From assembly GCA_024402755.1 (NCBI GenBank), contig JAKSTD010000039.1:1-5520 (forward strand): a DNA stretch of 5,520 nt. The letters are read 5' to 3'. A program made the position numbers and the translations under genes. This document shows positions 1 to 5,520 of this stretch, in pieces. The first letter of the stretch is position 1. Each line of letters begins with the position of its first letter. This DNA comes from Alphaproteobacteria bacterium. Lineage in GTDB: Bacteria; Pseudomonadota; Alphaproteobacteria; Rs-D84. A model generated the notes under the pieces. It made no database searches, was not told where the DNA came from, and worked only from the letters and a program-made list of their open reading frames with translations.

Positions 1-262
1 GCTTTGGTCTGTTTAAATCGCTGTTTACAGAAACATTTATCCCGATGTCGCGTGCAAGCATTTGAACGGCATCTATGTCGCCTTTGTCTAAAAAGTGAAC
101 CATTGTTGTTATTTCACCCGCCAAGGTGCGTGCCAAAGTGGCATGAACCCGCTTCCAGTGATTGCCAAAAAACGCGTTGGTTACAATCGTCAAAGCGATA
201 ACAAGTGGAATCAATACCATCAAAATGGTTCTGGTTAAAAAACTGCGGGGCATAAGTTTCAT
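1..262 (-). CDS. EnvZ-like sensor histidine kinase, N-terminal part (cut by window edge)
   Basis: This frame runs open from an ATG at 262 to the left edge and gives 87 residues of an N-terminus. Residues 1-11 (MKLMPRSFLTR) are basic. They are followed by a hydrophobic membrane segment at about 12-32 and then a periplasmic stretch containing GNHWKRV and LARTLAGEI. From memory, this basic start, membrane helix and 'HW...RLA..LAGEI' pattern is typical of alphaproteobacterial EnvZ-type kinases that partner OmpR/PetR regulators. The HAMP, DHp and ATPase domains would lie outside the window, so kinase activity is inferred. The gene follows the response regulator after 9 bases. A Shine-Dalgarno-like AGGG overlaps the regulator's stop codon, so the two are very likely co-transcribed and translationally linked. 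The stimulus is unknown. Confidence 0.8.
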   Translation of the reverse strand, partial: MKLMPRSFLTRTILMVLIPLVIALTIVTNAFFGNHWKRVHATLARTLAGEITTMVHFLDKGDIDAVQMLARDIGINVSVNSDLNRPK

Positions 263-271
263 ATTGTTACC

Positions 272-910
272 CTAAATTTTTGTTTTTATTATTTTGTAAC
301 CCGTTCCGCGAACTGTCACTATATTTATATCTGATAATACACCATTTATTTTATTGCGCAAGCGTTTTATGACCATTGGGGTTGCAGACACAGTGTTCCC
401 AACGGGATTTGTTAGACCGTGTAATAACTTTTTTTCTTCTTTTGATAATGGTAATACTTGTTTTTTTCCTGGTTTATTCAAAACAAAAAAATCTTCACCA
501 TTAAAAATCAGTCCTGTTAAAACGGTTGAATCATCTGGTGCAACAGGTCTGTTTTTTATAATATTGTTAAGACGTAATAGCAATTCCTGCAATTTAAAAG
601 GTTTAGACATATAATCGTTTGCGCCGCCAGATAATCCATCAATCGCATTTTCTGGACCAGACATTGCGGTTAAAATTAAAACGGGGGTATTGTTGTTATC
701 ACTGCGCAGTTTTTTTAAAAAACTTAGCCCGTCTTGACCTTCCATCATGCGGTCTAGAACAATAGCATCAACAGAAATCCTTTCCAGTATTTTGGTTGCT
801 TGTTCGGCAGAAGAAGCGGTTATTGCATCAAAATCCAATTTGCGCAACCCAACAGCCAAAGTGTTGCACAGCATATCATCGTCGTCAATAATTAAAATGC
901 TTTTGGTCAT
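272..910 (-). CDS. OmpR/PetR-family response regulator with shortened DNA-binding domain
   Basis: This 212-residue protein has an N-terminal receiver domain (about 3-115). It shows the acidic cluster DDDD at 9-12, the phospho-acceptor D53 in VLDRMMEGQDGL, T81 in the LTA motif and K103 in SKPF. The C-terminal part (about 125-212) is an OmpR/PhoB-type winged helix, recognisable from LSKEEKKLLHGL, the recognition-helix end IKRLRNKI and the wing TVRGTGYKI. The segment between the first helix and the recognition helix (NPVGNTVSATPMV) is roughly 15-18 residues shorter than in OmpR or PetR, judged from remembered family sequences. The helix that normally carries 'SRE.L' seems mostly missing. The protein probably acts in the cytoplasm as a transcription regulator phosphorylated by the kinase encoded just downstream. 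Its ATG directly follows the stop of the preceding gene (TAA-ATG) with no clear Shine-Dalgarno sequence, which suggests translational coupling. Confidence 0.93.
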   Translation of the reverse strand: MTKSILIIDDDDMLCNTLAVGLRKLDFDAITASSAEQATKILERISVDAIVLDRMMEGQDGLSFLKKLRSDNNNTPVLILTAMSGPENAIDGLSGGANDYMSKPFKLQELLLRLNNIIKNRPVAPDDSTVLTGLIFNGEDFFVLNKPGKKQVLPLSKEEKKLLHGLTNPVGNTVSATPMVIKRLRNKINGVLSDINIVTVRGTGYKIIKTKI

Positions 911-1843
911 TTATTTGTATAACGGGTCTACCGCATATTCGCCGGGTTGAATTGCGCGATCAAGATTTTCAGAACTTTTATAGGTTGCGCGGAATTTGGC
1001 CCCGTTCGTAGTAAATTCTGTTTTGAATACTAAATATCCGTTTGTTGCCCCTGTTGACGGTCCTTGTAATCCCAAAGAATAATATGCGCCGATTAAACCA
1101 TAGTCTAAATCGATATAATCAACGTTTAACAACAAAGATACATTTGAAACACCGTCACTTGTTAAATTACAAGCAAATTCACGATTCATCAGGGTTGCTT
1201 GGGAATTGTTTGGAACAGAAATATCCATAATTGTTGGTTCGCATGTGTGCTTTATCCCATTGATTAAAAATTCATAGGTCATTGTTACGGTTGCGCGTGA
1301 AAGCCCGCGTGATAAATTAACCTGAGAAATTGTCGCCTTAGGAATTTTTACCAGCGCATTGGCGATGCCAGCCCTTACCGGGAAAGATATTCCAGATTGC
1401 AAGCAACTGCGCGAAAACGGGTCTGCTTCGCAGATAAAAACACGAGAGTGCGCATTGGTTAAGAACATATTAGCCAAACTGTTGAATAAAAATGTTCGTG
1501 TTATACGGTCGTTCAAACGCGTGCAATTAAAATCACGACAAATAACAGTCGGCCTTTCGGCAAATTGAACACCTGGATTATAGGCAAGTTCTTCGGATTG
1601 AACCTGGTATATCACTTCGTCATAATCTGTTCCATCGCTTTCGTTCATAAATTCCGTTTCTGGGATAAAATTTACATCGTCAGGATACGCGTAATATGAA
1701 CGCATAGGAACTTCTGTATAAATGGTTTGAACTTCTTCAAACGAATAATCTTCAAAATCTTCGTTGTCCAACCTTGATATACCTGCAACTGCATTATTTG
1801 TGCAAAATACTAATGTTCCAGCCAGTAAAATAAGTTTTTTCAT
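911..1843 (-). CDS. Secreted six-cysteine protein of unknown function, first gene of the two-component operon
   Basis: I do not recognise this 310-residue protein. It starts with a Sec signal peptide: MKK, a hydrophobic core at about 4-14, and a likely signal peptidase I site after AVA (residues 18-20, before G21). There is no lipobox. Residues 24-88 are strikingly acidic (19 D/E against 2 basic residues) and rich in tyrosine (8). The remainder has six cysteines (C102, C107, C138, C147, C201, C225), an even number compatible with disulfides in the periplasm. Alternating hydrophobic stretches in about 165-290 suggest beta structure. No further membrane helix is evident, so a periplasmic or exported location is likely. 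The start is supported by GAGAAAGG on the minus strand (plus positions 1853-1860) 9 bases before the ATG. As the first gene of a unit with a regulator and a sensor kinase, it may be a target or accessory of that system, but this is inference from position only. Confidence 0.85.
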   Translation of the reverse strand: MKKLILLAGTLVFCTNNAVAGISRLDNEDFEDYSFEEVQTIYTEVPMRSYYAYPDDVNFIPETEFMNESDGTDYDEVIYQVQSEELAYNPGVQFAERPTVICRDFNCTRLNDRITRTFLFNSLANMFLTNAHSRVFICEADPFSRSCLQSGISFPVRAGIANALVKIPKATISQVNLSRGLSRATVTMTYEFLINGIKHTCEPTIMDISVPNNSQATLMNREFACNLTSDGVSNVSLLLNVDYIDLDYGLIGAYYSLGLQGPSTGATNGYLVFKTEFTTNGAKFRATYKSSENLDRAIQPGEYAVDPLYK

Positions 1844-1870
1844 GGTGTTTAACCTTTCTCTCGTGAATTT

Positions 1871-1891
1871 TATACTATATATAATAGTATA
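1871..1891. repeat. Perfect 8-bp inverted repeat over the minus-strand -10, possible operator
   Basis: Arms TATACTAT (1871-1878) and ATAGTATA (1884-1891) are exact reverse complements around a 5-base spacer. The repeat overlaps the proposed minus-strand -10 and the expected transcription start, where a bound protein would block or adjust initiation. The surroundings are very AT-rich, so a chance palindrome is possible, although the internal C and G of the two arms also match. No regulator can be assigned. OmpR/PetR-type proteins usually bind direct rather than inverted repeats. Confidence 0.4.
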
Positions 1892-1910
1892 TTTTATATG
1901 TGCATGTCAA
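1881..1910 (-). promoter_or_regulatory. Sigma-70-type promoter of the secreted protein / regulator / kinase operon
   Basis: Read on the minus strand, a perfect -35 TTGACA (plus positions 1905-1910) is followed by an 18-base spacer and a -10 TATTAT (1881-1886). Transcription would begin near 1874, giving a leader of about 30 bases before the ATG at 1843 that includes the GAGAAAGG ribosome-binding site. The consensus -35 is notable in such AT-rich sequence. The -10 differs from consensus at one position. Confidence 0.6.
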
Positions 1911-1958
1911 AGCAAAAAAATTTATTGGAAATAATAACTTTTTTGTTTTATATAAATA

Positions 1959-1967
1959 TGATATAAT
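1959..1967 (+). promoter_or_regulatory. Extended -10 promoter of the hydrolase-ruvB-ybgC-tol run
   Basis: The sequence TGATATAAT is a perfect TATAAT hexamer (1962-1967) with TG one base upstream, i.e. an extended -10. At the expected distance upstream there is only a T-run (around 1938-1945) and no good -35, which fits an extended -10 promoter. Transcription would begin near 1974, about 24 bases before the ATG at 1998. TATAAT-like strings arise easily by chance here, but the TG and the distance to the gene support the call. Confidence 0.5.
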
Positions 1968-1997
1968 ATCGACAAGAAAAACAAATAGGATATAAAA

Positions 1998-2657
1998 ATG
2001 GTAGATGTTATTATTACTGGTGAATCTGGAAAACTACATGCGGTTTATCATAAATCTGAACAAGAATCTGCGCCGTTGGCGGTGGTGTTGTCTGGCAGTC
2101 CGCGTCAAAAATGCCACATGAACGACAGAATTTCGTATGCGATGTTTCGTGCATTTATGGATATAGGCTTTTCTGTGGTTCGGTTTAATTATCGTGGTGT
2201 TAATGATTCCGAAGGGGCTATTGGGACTACTGCGGATAATATGTTGGATATTGCTACTGTGGTTGATTGGATTCAAAATAAAAACGAAGATAGTGAAAAA
2301 ATTTGGCTGGCCGGGCATCAGTTGGGGGCATGGTATGTTCTGCAGATGTTGATGAGAAGACCAGAAGTAAGCGGTTTTGCGCTGGTGTCACCAGATGCGT
2401 CTGTTTCGGATTTTAGTTTCTTATCGCCACGTCCTAATCGCGGTTTGTTGTTGCAAGGCATGAACGAAGGGGAAGAAGCAAATGTTTTTGGTGCGCACCT
2501 TACCCAGATTTTAAAAAAACAAGCACAAATAAGTTTGGAAACAATCAAAGTAAAGAATGCCGATGCTGGTTATTCTCAACCTGGGGATTTGCGACAAATG
2601 TATAATGATTTAAAGGCCTATGTTGGGCGCGAAAATGCGGATGATAAGTTGTTGTAA
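1998..2657 (+). CDS. COG2945-type alpha/beta-hydrolase fold protein lacking the catalytic residues (probable pseudoenzyme)
   Basis: This 219-residue protein matches the small alpha/beta-hydrolase family common in Alphaproteobacteria: an [13 protein letters not shown] start, [12 protein letters not shown] (42-53), [14 protein letters not shown] (60-73), a nucleophile-elbow region LAGHQLGAW (104-112), [15 protein letters not shown] (118-132) and DFSFLSPRP (138-146). Family members normally read G-F-S-F-G at the elbow, carry an acidic residue in a 'G..D.VVP' loop and have a histidine in a 'G.NHFF' motif. Here the elbow reads GHQLG with Q108 in place of serine, the acid loop reads GMNEGEEA (154-161), and the histidine region reads NADAGYS (187-193) with no histidine. 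The HPHP motif near the oxyanion hole is replaced by SGSPRQKC (32-39). A hydrolase reaction is therefore unlikely, and a structural or binding role is possible. The frame is intact and begins 7 bases after AGGA. The stop lies 2 bases before ruvB. Confidence 0.85.
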   Translation: MVDVIITGESGKLHAVYHKSEQESAPLAVVLSGSPRQKCHMNDRISYAMFRAFMDIGFSVVRFNYRGVNDSEGAIGTTADNMLDIATVVDWIQNKNEDSEKIWLAGHQLGAWYVLQMLMRRPEVSGFALVSPDASVSDFSFLSPRPNRGLLLQGMNEGEEANVFGAHLTQILKKQAQISLETIKVKNADAGYSQPGDLRQMYNDLKAYVGRENADDKLL

Positions 2658-2659
2658 TC

Positions 2660-3652
2660 ATGATGGAAGAAAACAAACGTTTTATGAATCCTAATATTCC
2701 AGATGAAATGGCTGCAACAATTCGGCCAAAAAGTTTGGGTGATTTTATTGGTCATGATGCATTAAAGCAGAATTTGTCGGTTTTTGTGTCAGCTGCGCGT
2801 AACCGTGGTGAGGCGATGGACCATGTTTTGCTTTATGGACCGCCGGGGTTGGGAAAAACAACTTTGGCACATATTGTTGCGAATGAGCTGGGAACAAATT
2901 TTCGTGCTACATCTGCACCAATGTTGACTAAGCAAGGTGATTTGGCTGCGATTTTGACCGCTTTGGAACCGATGGATGTTTTATTTATTGATGAAATTCA
3001 TCGTCTGCCGACTGCCATAGAAGAAGTTTTATATTCTGCAATGGAAGATTTTAAGTTGGATATCATGTTGGGCGAAGGACCGACCGCAAAATCTGTTCGT
3101 ATAGATTTGCCACCGTTTACTTTGGTTGGGGCGACAACAAGGACTGGTTTGTTATCTAATCCTTTGCGCGATAGGTTTGGCATAGATTTAAGATTGTCTT
3201 TTTATCCTGTGGATGATTTGGCAAAAATTATTATGCGCAGCGCGAATATATTAGGAACAAAAATAGATGCAGAAGGTGCAAAAATGTTGGCGCAATCTTC
3301 ACGTGGAACCCCGCGTATTGCGAATAGATTATTAAAGCGGGCGCGTGATTTTGCTGCGGCGACAGGAAAAGATTTTATTTCGGCAGATACGATAAAAACC
3401 ACGTTGTATCAATTACATATTGATGAAAAAGGATTGGATGAAATCGATCGTGAATATATAAATGCGATAATAAAACATTATGCTGGCGGCCCTGTTGGGA
3501 TTGATAATTTGGCGGCGGCTTTGTCTGAACCTGCTGATACTATAGAAGATGTAATTGAACCGTATTTAATGCAACTTGGGTTTGTTCAAAGAACCCCGCG
3601 CGGACGGGTTGTTACCGAAAACGGGTATAGACATGTTGGTGTTGAGAAATAA
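2660..3652 (+). CDS. ruvB: RuvB, Holliday junction branch-migration DNA helicase subunit
   Basis: RuvB is the hexameric AAA+ motor that, with RuvA, drives branch migration of Holliday junctions in recombinational repair in the cytoplasm. The 330-residue protein has normal length and all expected motifs: [12 protein letters not shown] (21-32), Walker A GPPGLGKT (60-67), Walker [10 protein letters not shown] (108-116), LDIMLGEGP (133-141), sensor 1 GATTR (157-161), an arginine finger at R170 in PLRDRFG, sensor 2 [11 protein letters not shown] (215-225), and a C-terminal winged helix with [15 protein letters not shown] (276-290) and RTPRGR (311-316). The start is an ATGATG pair 2 bases after the hydrolase stop and lacks a clear Shine-Dalgarno sequence, suggesting coupling. 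Either ATG is possible; an internal ATG at 2684 is less likely because it would trim the usual N-terminus. ruvA and ruvC, often adjacent in Alphaproteobacteria, are not in the upstream part of this run. Confidence 0.98.
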   Translation: MMEENKRFMNPNIPDEMAATIRPKSLGDFIGHDALKQNLSVFVSAARNRGEAMDHVLLYGPPGLGKTTLAHIVANELGTNFRATSAPMLTKQGDLAAILTALEPMDVLFIDEIHRLPTAIEEVLYSAMEDFKLDIMLGEGPTAKSVRIDLPPFTLVGATTRTGLLSNPLRDRFGIDLRLSFYPVDDLAKIIMRSANILGTKIDAEGAKMLAQSSRGTPRIANRLLKRARDFAAATGKDFISADTIKTTLYQLHIDEKGLDEIDREYINAIIKHYAGGPVGIDNLAAALSEPADTIEDVIEPYLMQLGFVQRTPRGRVVTENGYRHVGVEK

Positions 3653-3675
3653 CTTTAATTTTGTTGGGTAATATA

Positions 3676-4053
3676 ATGACAAAAGCACATATTTTTAATT
3701 TTGATGTTTCGTACGCTGATAGTGATGCTCAAGGTGTTATGTATCATGGACGATATGTAGAGGTTGCAGAGCGGGCGCGTTTTGATTGGTCAAAAGGTGT
3801 TTTGATTCCAGATGAAGATTTGGGGTTTGTTGTTCGTGATTTAAATATTAAATATTTGACACCAATTTTGTTGGGTGAAAGTTTTGTTGTGGAAACACAA
3901 GTGTTAAAAATTGGAGCTGCATCTTTGGTGGTTGAACAAAAATTCGTGAAATGTGATAAAATTTGTGCTATAATGAATATAACCATAGCGTATTTAGGTT
4001 CTGATATGTGTTCAAAGGCAATACCAGAAAGTGTTATAAATGCGTTAAGATAG
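3676..4053 (+). CDS. ybgC: YbgC-type acyl-CoA thioesterase of the tol-pal cluster
   Basis: This 125-residue hotdog-fold protein carries the YbgC/4-hydroxybenzoyl-CoA thioesterase signature YADSDAQGVMYHGRY followed by VEVAERARFDW. The putative catalytic D17 sits in the D-x-D-x-x-G motif, with the conserved H24 and the E32-R-A-R segment nearby. The family cleaves acyl-CoA or acyl-ACP thioesters in the cytoplasm and is linked to phospholipid metabolism; it usually lies directly before tolQ, as here. I chose the ATG at 3676 over an in-frame TTG at 3661. The ATG gives the usual family N-terminus and has a weak TGGG seven bases upstream, whereas the TTG would add five residues with no ribosome-binding site. 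The gene starts 23 bases after ruvB and ends 28 bases before tolQ. Confidence 0.93.
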   Translation: MTKAHIFNFDVSYADSDAQGVMYHGRYVEVAERARFDWSKGVLIPDEDLGFVVRDLNIKYLTPILLGESFVVETQVLKIGAASLVVEQKFVKCDKICAIMNITIAYLGSDMCSKAIPESVINALR

Positions 4054-4066
4054 GTTTTGATAAAAA

Positions 4067-4073
4067 AAGGAGG
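4067..4073 (+). promoter_or_regulatory. Strong Shine-Dalgarno sequence of tolQ
   Basis: AAGGAGG lies 8 bases before the tolQ ATG and is the best ribosome-binding site in the window. It fixes the tolQ start and excludes the out-of-frame ATG at 4074. Other genes of this run have weak sites or none, so tolQ is probably translated at a higher, independent rate, in keeping with the multimeric role of TolQ in the motor. Confidence 0.85.
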
Positions 4074-4081
4074 ATGGATAA

Positions 4082-4573
4082 ATGGAAAATAGTTTTTCTT
4101 TGTTGTCTTTGTTTAGTGGTCGCGATTTGATGACGCTATTTGTGTCTTTGATTTTATTGGCGGCAAGTGTTGTGTCTTGGGCGGTGATAATTGAAAAAAT
4201 TCGTGTGTGGAAATTTCAAAAACGTCACCCTGTTTCTGTAAAAGATACAGATAATTTGGAAACGGTTGTGGATAAACTGATTCGTCCATTTGATAAAAAT
4301 TTATGGTTTTTGTCGATGGTTTCTTATGTTGCGCCGTTTATTGGTTTGTTTGGAACGGTTTGGGGGGTTATGGATTCTTTTTCATCAATTGGTATTAACC
4401 AGTCTGTCAGTATTGGTGTTATTGCGCCGGGCTTGGCAGTGGCGTTAGGGACGACTGCGTTGGGTTTGATTGCAGCAGTGCCTGCGGCAATCGCGTATAA
4501 TGTCTTTTCTAAAAAATCAGATGAATTGTATGATTTGTTGGATGACAAAGTTAAAGAATTAAAACATAAATAA
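4082..4573 (+). CDS. tolQ: TolQ, Tol-Pal proton channel subunit, with shortened cytoplasmic loop
   Basis: TolQ is the MotA/TolQ/ExbB-family inner-membrane subunit that, with TolR, uses the proton gradient to energise TolA. The protein has three membrane segments: about 16-38 (ending SWAVIIEK), about 79-101 (with APFIGLFGTVWGVM) and about 117-139 (with ALGLIAAVPAAIAYN). The two channel threonines expected from E. coli TolQ are present as T92 (GLFGT) and T125 (GTTALGL). It is only 163 residues, against about 230 in E. coli. Nearly all of the deficit is in the cytoplasmic loop between segments 1 and 2, which is about 40 residues (39-78) rather than about 95-100, plus a shorter C-tail. The glutamate normally found in 'PGIAEAL' is V120 here (PGLAVAL). 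The frame is intact with a strong ribosome-binding site, and tolR follows after 14 bases. ExbB is an alternative name, but the neighbours favour TolQ. Confidence 0.92.
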   Translation: MENSFSLLSLFSGRDLMTLFVSLILLAASVVSWAVIIEKIRVWKFQKRHPVSVKDTDNLETVVDKLIRPFDKNLWFLSMVSYVAPFIGLFGTVWGVMDSFSSIGINQSVSIGVIAPGLAVALGTTALGLIAAVPAAIAYNVFSKKSDELYDLLDDKVKELKHK

Positions 4574-4587
4574 AATGGAAATAAAAA

Positions 4588-4989
4588 ATGTCCAGAAGAC
4601 GTTCTAATGTTGGTGATGCAAATATGTCGTTGACGCCAATGATTGATATAATGACCACGTTGTTGGCTGTGTTTATGGTGACAACCCCGTTGATGACATC
4701 TGGTATAGATATAGAATTGCCGCGCGCAGGAAAATCTGCGATGACGGGTAACGATCATGCGATACAAATAAGTGTTGATGCGCGTGGTAATTATTATTTG
4801 TCGGAACAAAAATTGCCGCGGGACGAAATTGTAAAGCGTGCGATTGCAATGCGTGGTGAAAATCCTAATTTGGCGATTACTTTGAGTGGGGATACGCATG
4901 CTGATTATGGTGCGGTTATGTCCATGATGGGAAAATTAAAAGATGTTGGGTTCCAACGTGTAGGACTGCGAACAAAACTTGATAATTAG
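4588..4989 (+). CDS. tolR: TolR, Tol-Pal motor subunit (ExbD/TolR family)
   Basis: TolR is the single-pass inner-membrane partner of TolQ. This 133-residue protein is close to the E. coli length of about 142. It has a short basic cytoplasmic N-terminus (MSRRR), the family signature MSLTPMIDIM with the essential protonatable aspartate at D20, a membrane helix to about residue 36, then SGIDIELPRAGK and a periplasmic domain. That domain contains ISVDARGNYYL (61-71), a LSGDTHADYGAVM stretch and LKDVGFQRVGLRT near the C-terminus, which match TolR/ExbD well. The start follows TGGAA by 7 bases. The next gene begins 6 bases after the stop. With TolQ it is expected to convert the proton gradient into motion of TolA. 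Confidence 0.95.
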   Translation: MSRRRSNVGDANMSLTPMIDIMTTLLAVFMVTTPLMTSGIDIELPRAGKSAMTGNDHAIQISVDARGNYYLSEQKLPRDEIVKRAIAMRGENPNLAITLSGDTHADYGAVMSMMGKLKDVGFQRVGLRTKLDN

Positions 4990-4995
4990 TTAATA

Positions 4996-5520
4996 ATGAA
5001 AAAGAAAACGCAATTTCAAAGTGAAAATATAATGATGTCCGTGTTGGGACATCTGGTTTTGCTTGCTGTGTTAATGATGTCGTTTTCTGTTGTGGTTGAA
5101 CGCGCAAAATTGGTGACACCAAATCGAATTGAAATCATAGAAATTGATTTAAAAAATGTTCGGGTTAGTGGTGATGAAACTAAGCTTTATAATACTTCGG
5201 TCCCCCGGCAAAATGATGATAAAAAAATAGACAAAAAAGCCGAGGGCAAAGAAATTATTCAAGATGAAAAAATCGACCAAAAACAACCAGATGTTATTGA
5301 AGATGAAAGTAAAAAATCATCCAGAGAAAAAACACCAAAAACCGAGGAAGGACAACAAGAAGACAAATCTGCCCCGCGCAAGAAAAAGTTAGTTCGTGTT
5401 AATCGCGAAGTATTATCTTTGGACAGAACGATGACGATATCTGTTATTGATGCTTTGCGTGTTGCTTTGACGCGTTGTTGGAATATTGATACAACGCGGC
5501 CAGGGTTGGAAGATATTCGT
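4996..5520 (+). CDS. tolA: TolA-like periplasm-spanning protein, N-terminal 175 residues (cut by window edge)
   Basis: Reading from the ATG at 4996, the frame is open to the window edge. Residues 12-34 form a membrane anchor carrying S15-x-x-x-H19, the SxxxH motif by which TolA (and TonB) contacts the TolQ/TolR motor. A charged linker follows (about 36-135), and from about residue 138 a C-terminal domain begins with LSLDRTMTISVIDALR and RCWN (160-163), the alphaproteobacterial TolA domain that normally binds TolB/Pal. TolA spans the periplasm and passes motor energy to the Pal-TolB complex. The linker at 72-131 has 15 lysines and 17 acidic residues but only two alanines, unlike the long alanine-rich helix of E. 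coli TolA, and is far shorter. There is no clear Shine-Dalgarno sequence; the start lies 6 bases after tolR and may be coupled to it. Confidence 0.9.
   Translation, partial: MKKKTQFQSENIMMSVLGHLVLLAVLMMSFSVVVERAKLVTPNRIEIIEIDLKNVRVSGDETKLYNTSVPRQNDDKKIDKKAEGKEIIQDEKIDQKQPDVIEDESKKSSREKTPKTEEGQQEDKSAPRKKKLVRVNREVLSLDRTMTISVIDALRVALTRCWNIDTTRPGLEDIR

Noticed and set aside
4..201. Plus-strand 65-residue open frame at the left edge
   Set aside because: It is antisense to the kinase N-terminus, which has a convincing membrane helix and family motifs, and has no ribosome-binding site or recognisable product.
2034..2548. Two minus-strand open frames (2034-2318 and 2318-2548)
   Set aside because: Both are antisense to the intact hydrolase-fold gene and show no motifs of their own.
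1998..2657. Calling the hydrolase-fold gene a pseudogene
   Set aside because: The frame is full length with a start, ribosome-binding site, promoter and conserved scaffold motifs. Only catalytic positions differ, which points to a pseudoenzyme rather than a broken gene.
3661..3675. Upstream TTG as the ybgC start
   Set aside because: It would add five residues with no ribosome-binding site. The ATG at 3676 gives the usual family N-terminus.
4054..4081. Terminator or separate promoter between ybgC and tolQ
   Set aside because: The 28-base gap has no hairpin followed by a T-run and no credible -10/-35 pair, only the strong ribosome-binding site.
4324..4899. 191-residue open frame on the minus strand across tolQ and tolR
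   Set aside because: It lies fully antisense to two clearly recognisable Tol genes, has a low-complexity H/R/T/I-rich translation and no family motifs. It is a shadow frame.
4990..5520. TonB rather than TolA for the last gene
   Set aside because: The SxxxH anchor motif is shared with TonB, but the position directly after tolQ-tolR and the 'IDALR...RCWN' C-terminal domain match alphaproteobacterial TolA.

Overview
The window looks like part of an AT-rich alphaproteobacterial chromosome. Three things point there: the order ruvB-ybgC-tolQ-tolR-tolA, a TolA C-terminal domain of the alphaproteobacterial type (an 'IDALR...RCWN' stretch), and a PetR/OmpR-like regulator with an EnvZ-like kinase. The low GC content and several shortened proteins suggest a reduced or host-associated lineage (for example uncultured gut or endosymbiotic Alphaproteobacteria). 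That is inference; no taxonomic search could be run.

Minus strand, 1843 down to 1: a tight three-gene unit. The first gene encodes a secreted, six-cysteine protein of unknown function with a very acidic N-terminus. It is followed with no gap (TAA-ATG) by an OmpR/PetR-family response regulator whose DNA-binding domain is shorter than normal. After 9 more bases comes the N-terminus of a membrane histidine kinase, cut by the window edge. The unit has a convincing promoter with a consensus -35, and a perfect 8-bp inverted repeat covers its -10 and start region.

Divergent intergenic region, 1844-1997: carries both promoters. The plus-strand one has an extended -10 with a perfect TATAAT and a very weak -35.

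Plus strand, 1998 to the end: a co-directional run with gaps of 2 to 28 bases. It contains a COG2945-like alpha/beta-hydrolase that lacks the catalytic residues, RuvB (Holliday junction helicase motor), a YbgC-type hotdog thioesterase, TolQ, TolR and the start of TolA. TolQ, TolR and TolA form the proton-driven inner-membrane motor of the Tol-Pal system, which maintains outer-membrane integrity and constriction during division. TolB and Pal would be expected past the right edge.

The most interesting points are departures from family norms: a probable pseudo-hydrolase heading the ruvB-tol run, a TolQ with most of its cytoplasmic loop missing and a valine where a pore glutamate is expected, a compact alanine-poor TolA, and a response regulator with about 15-18 residues missing from its winged helix. 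I see no RNA genes, mobile elements, CRISPR arrays or integration sites.
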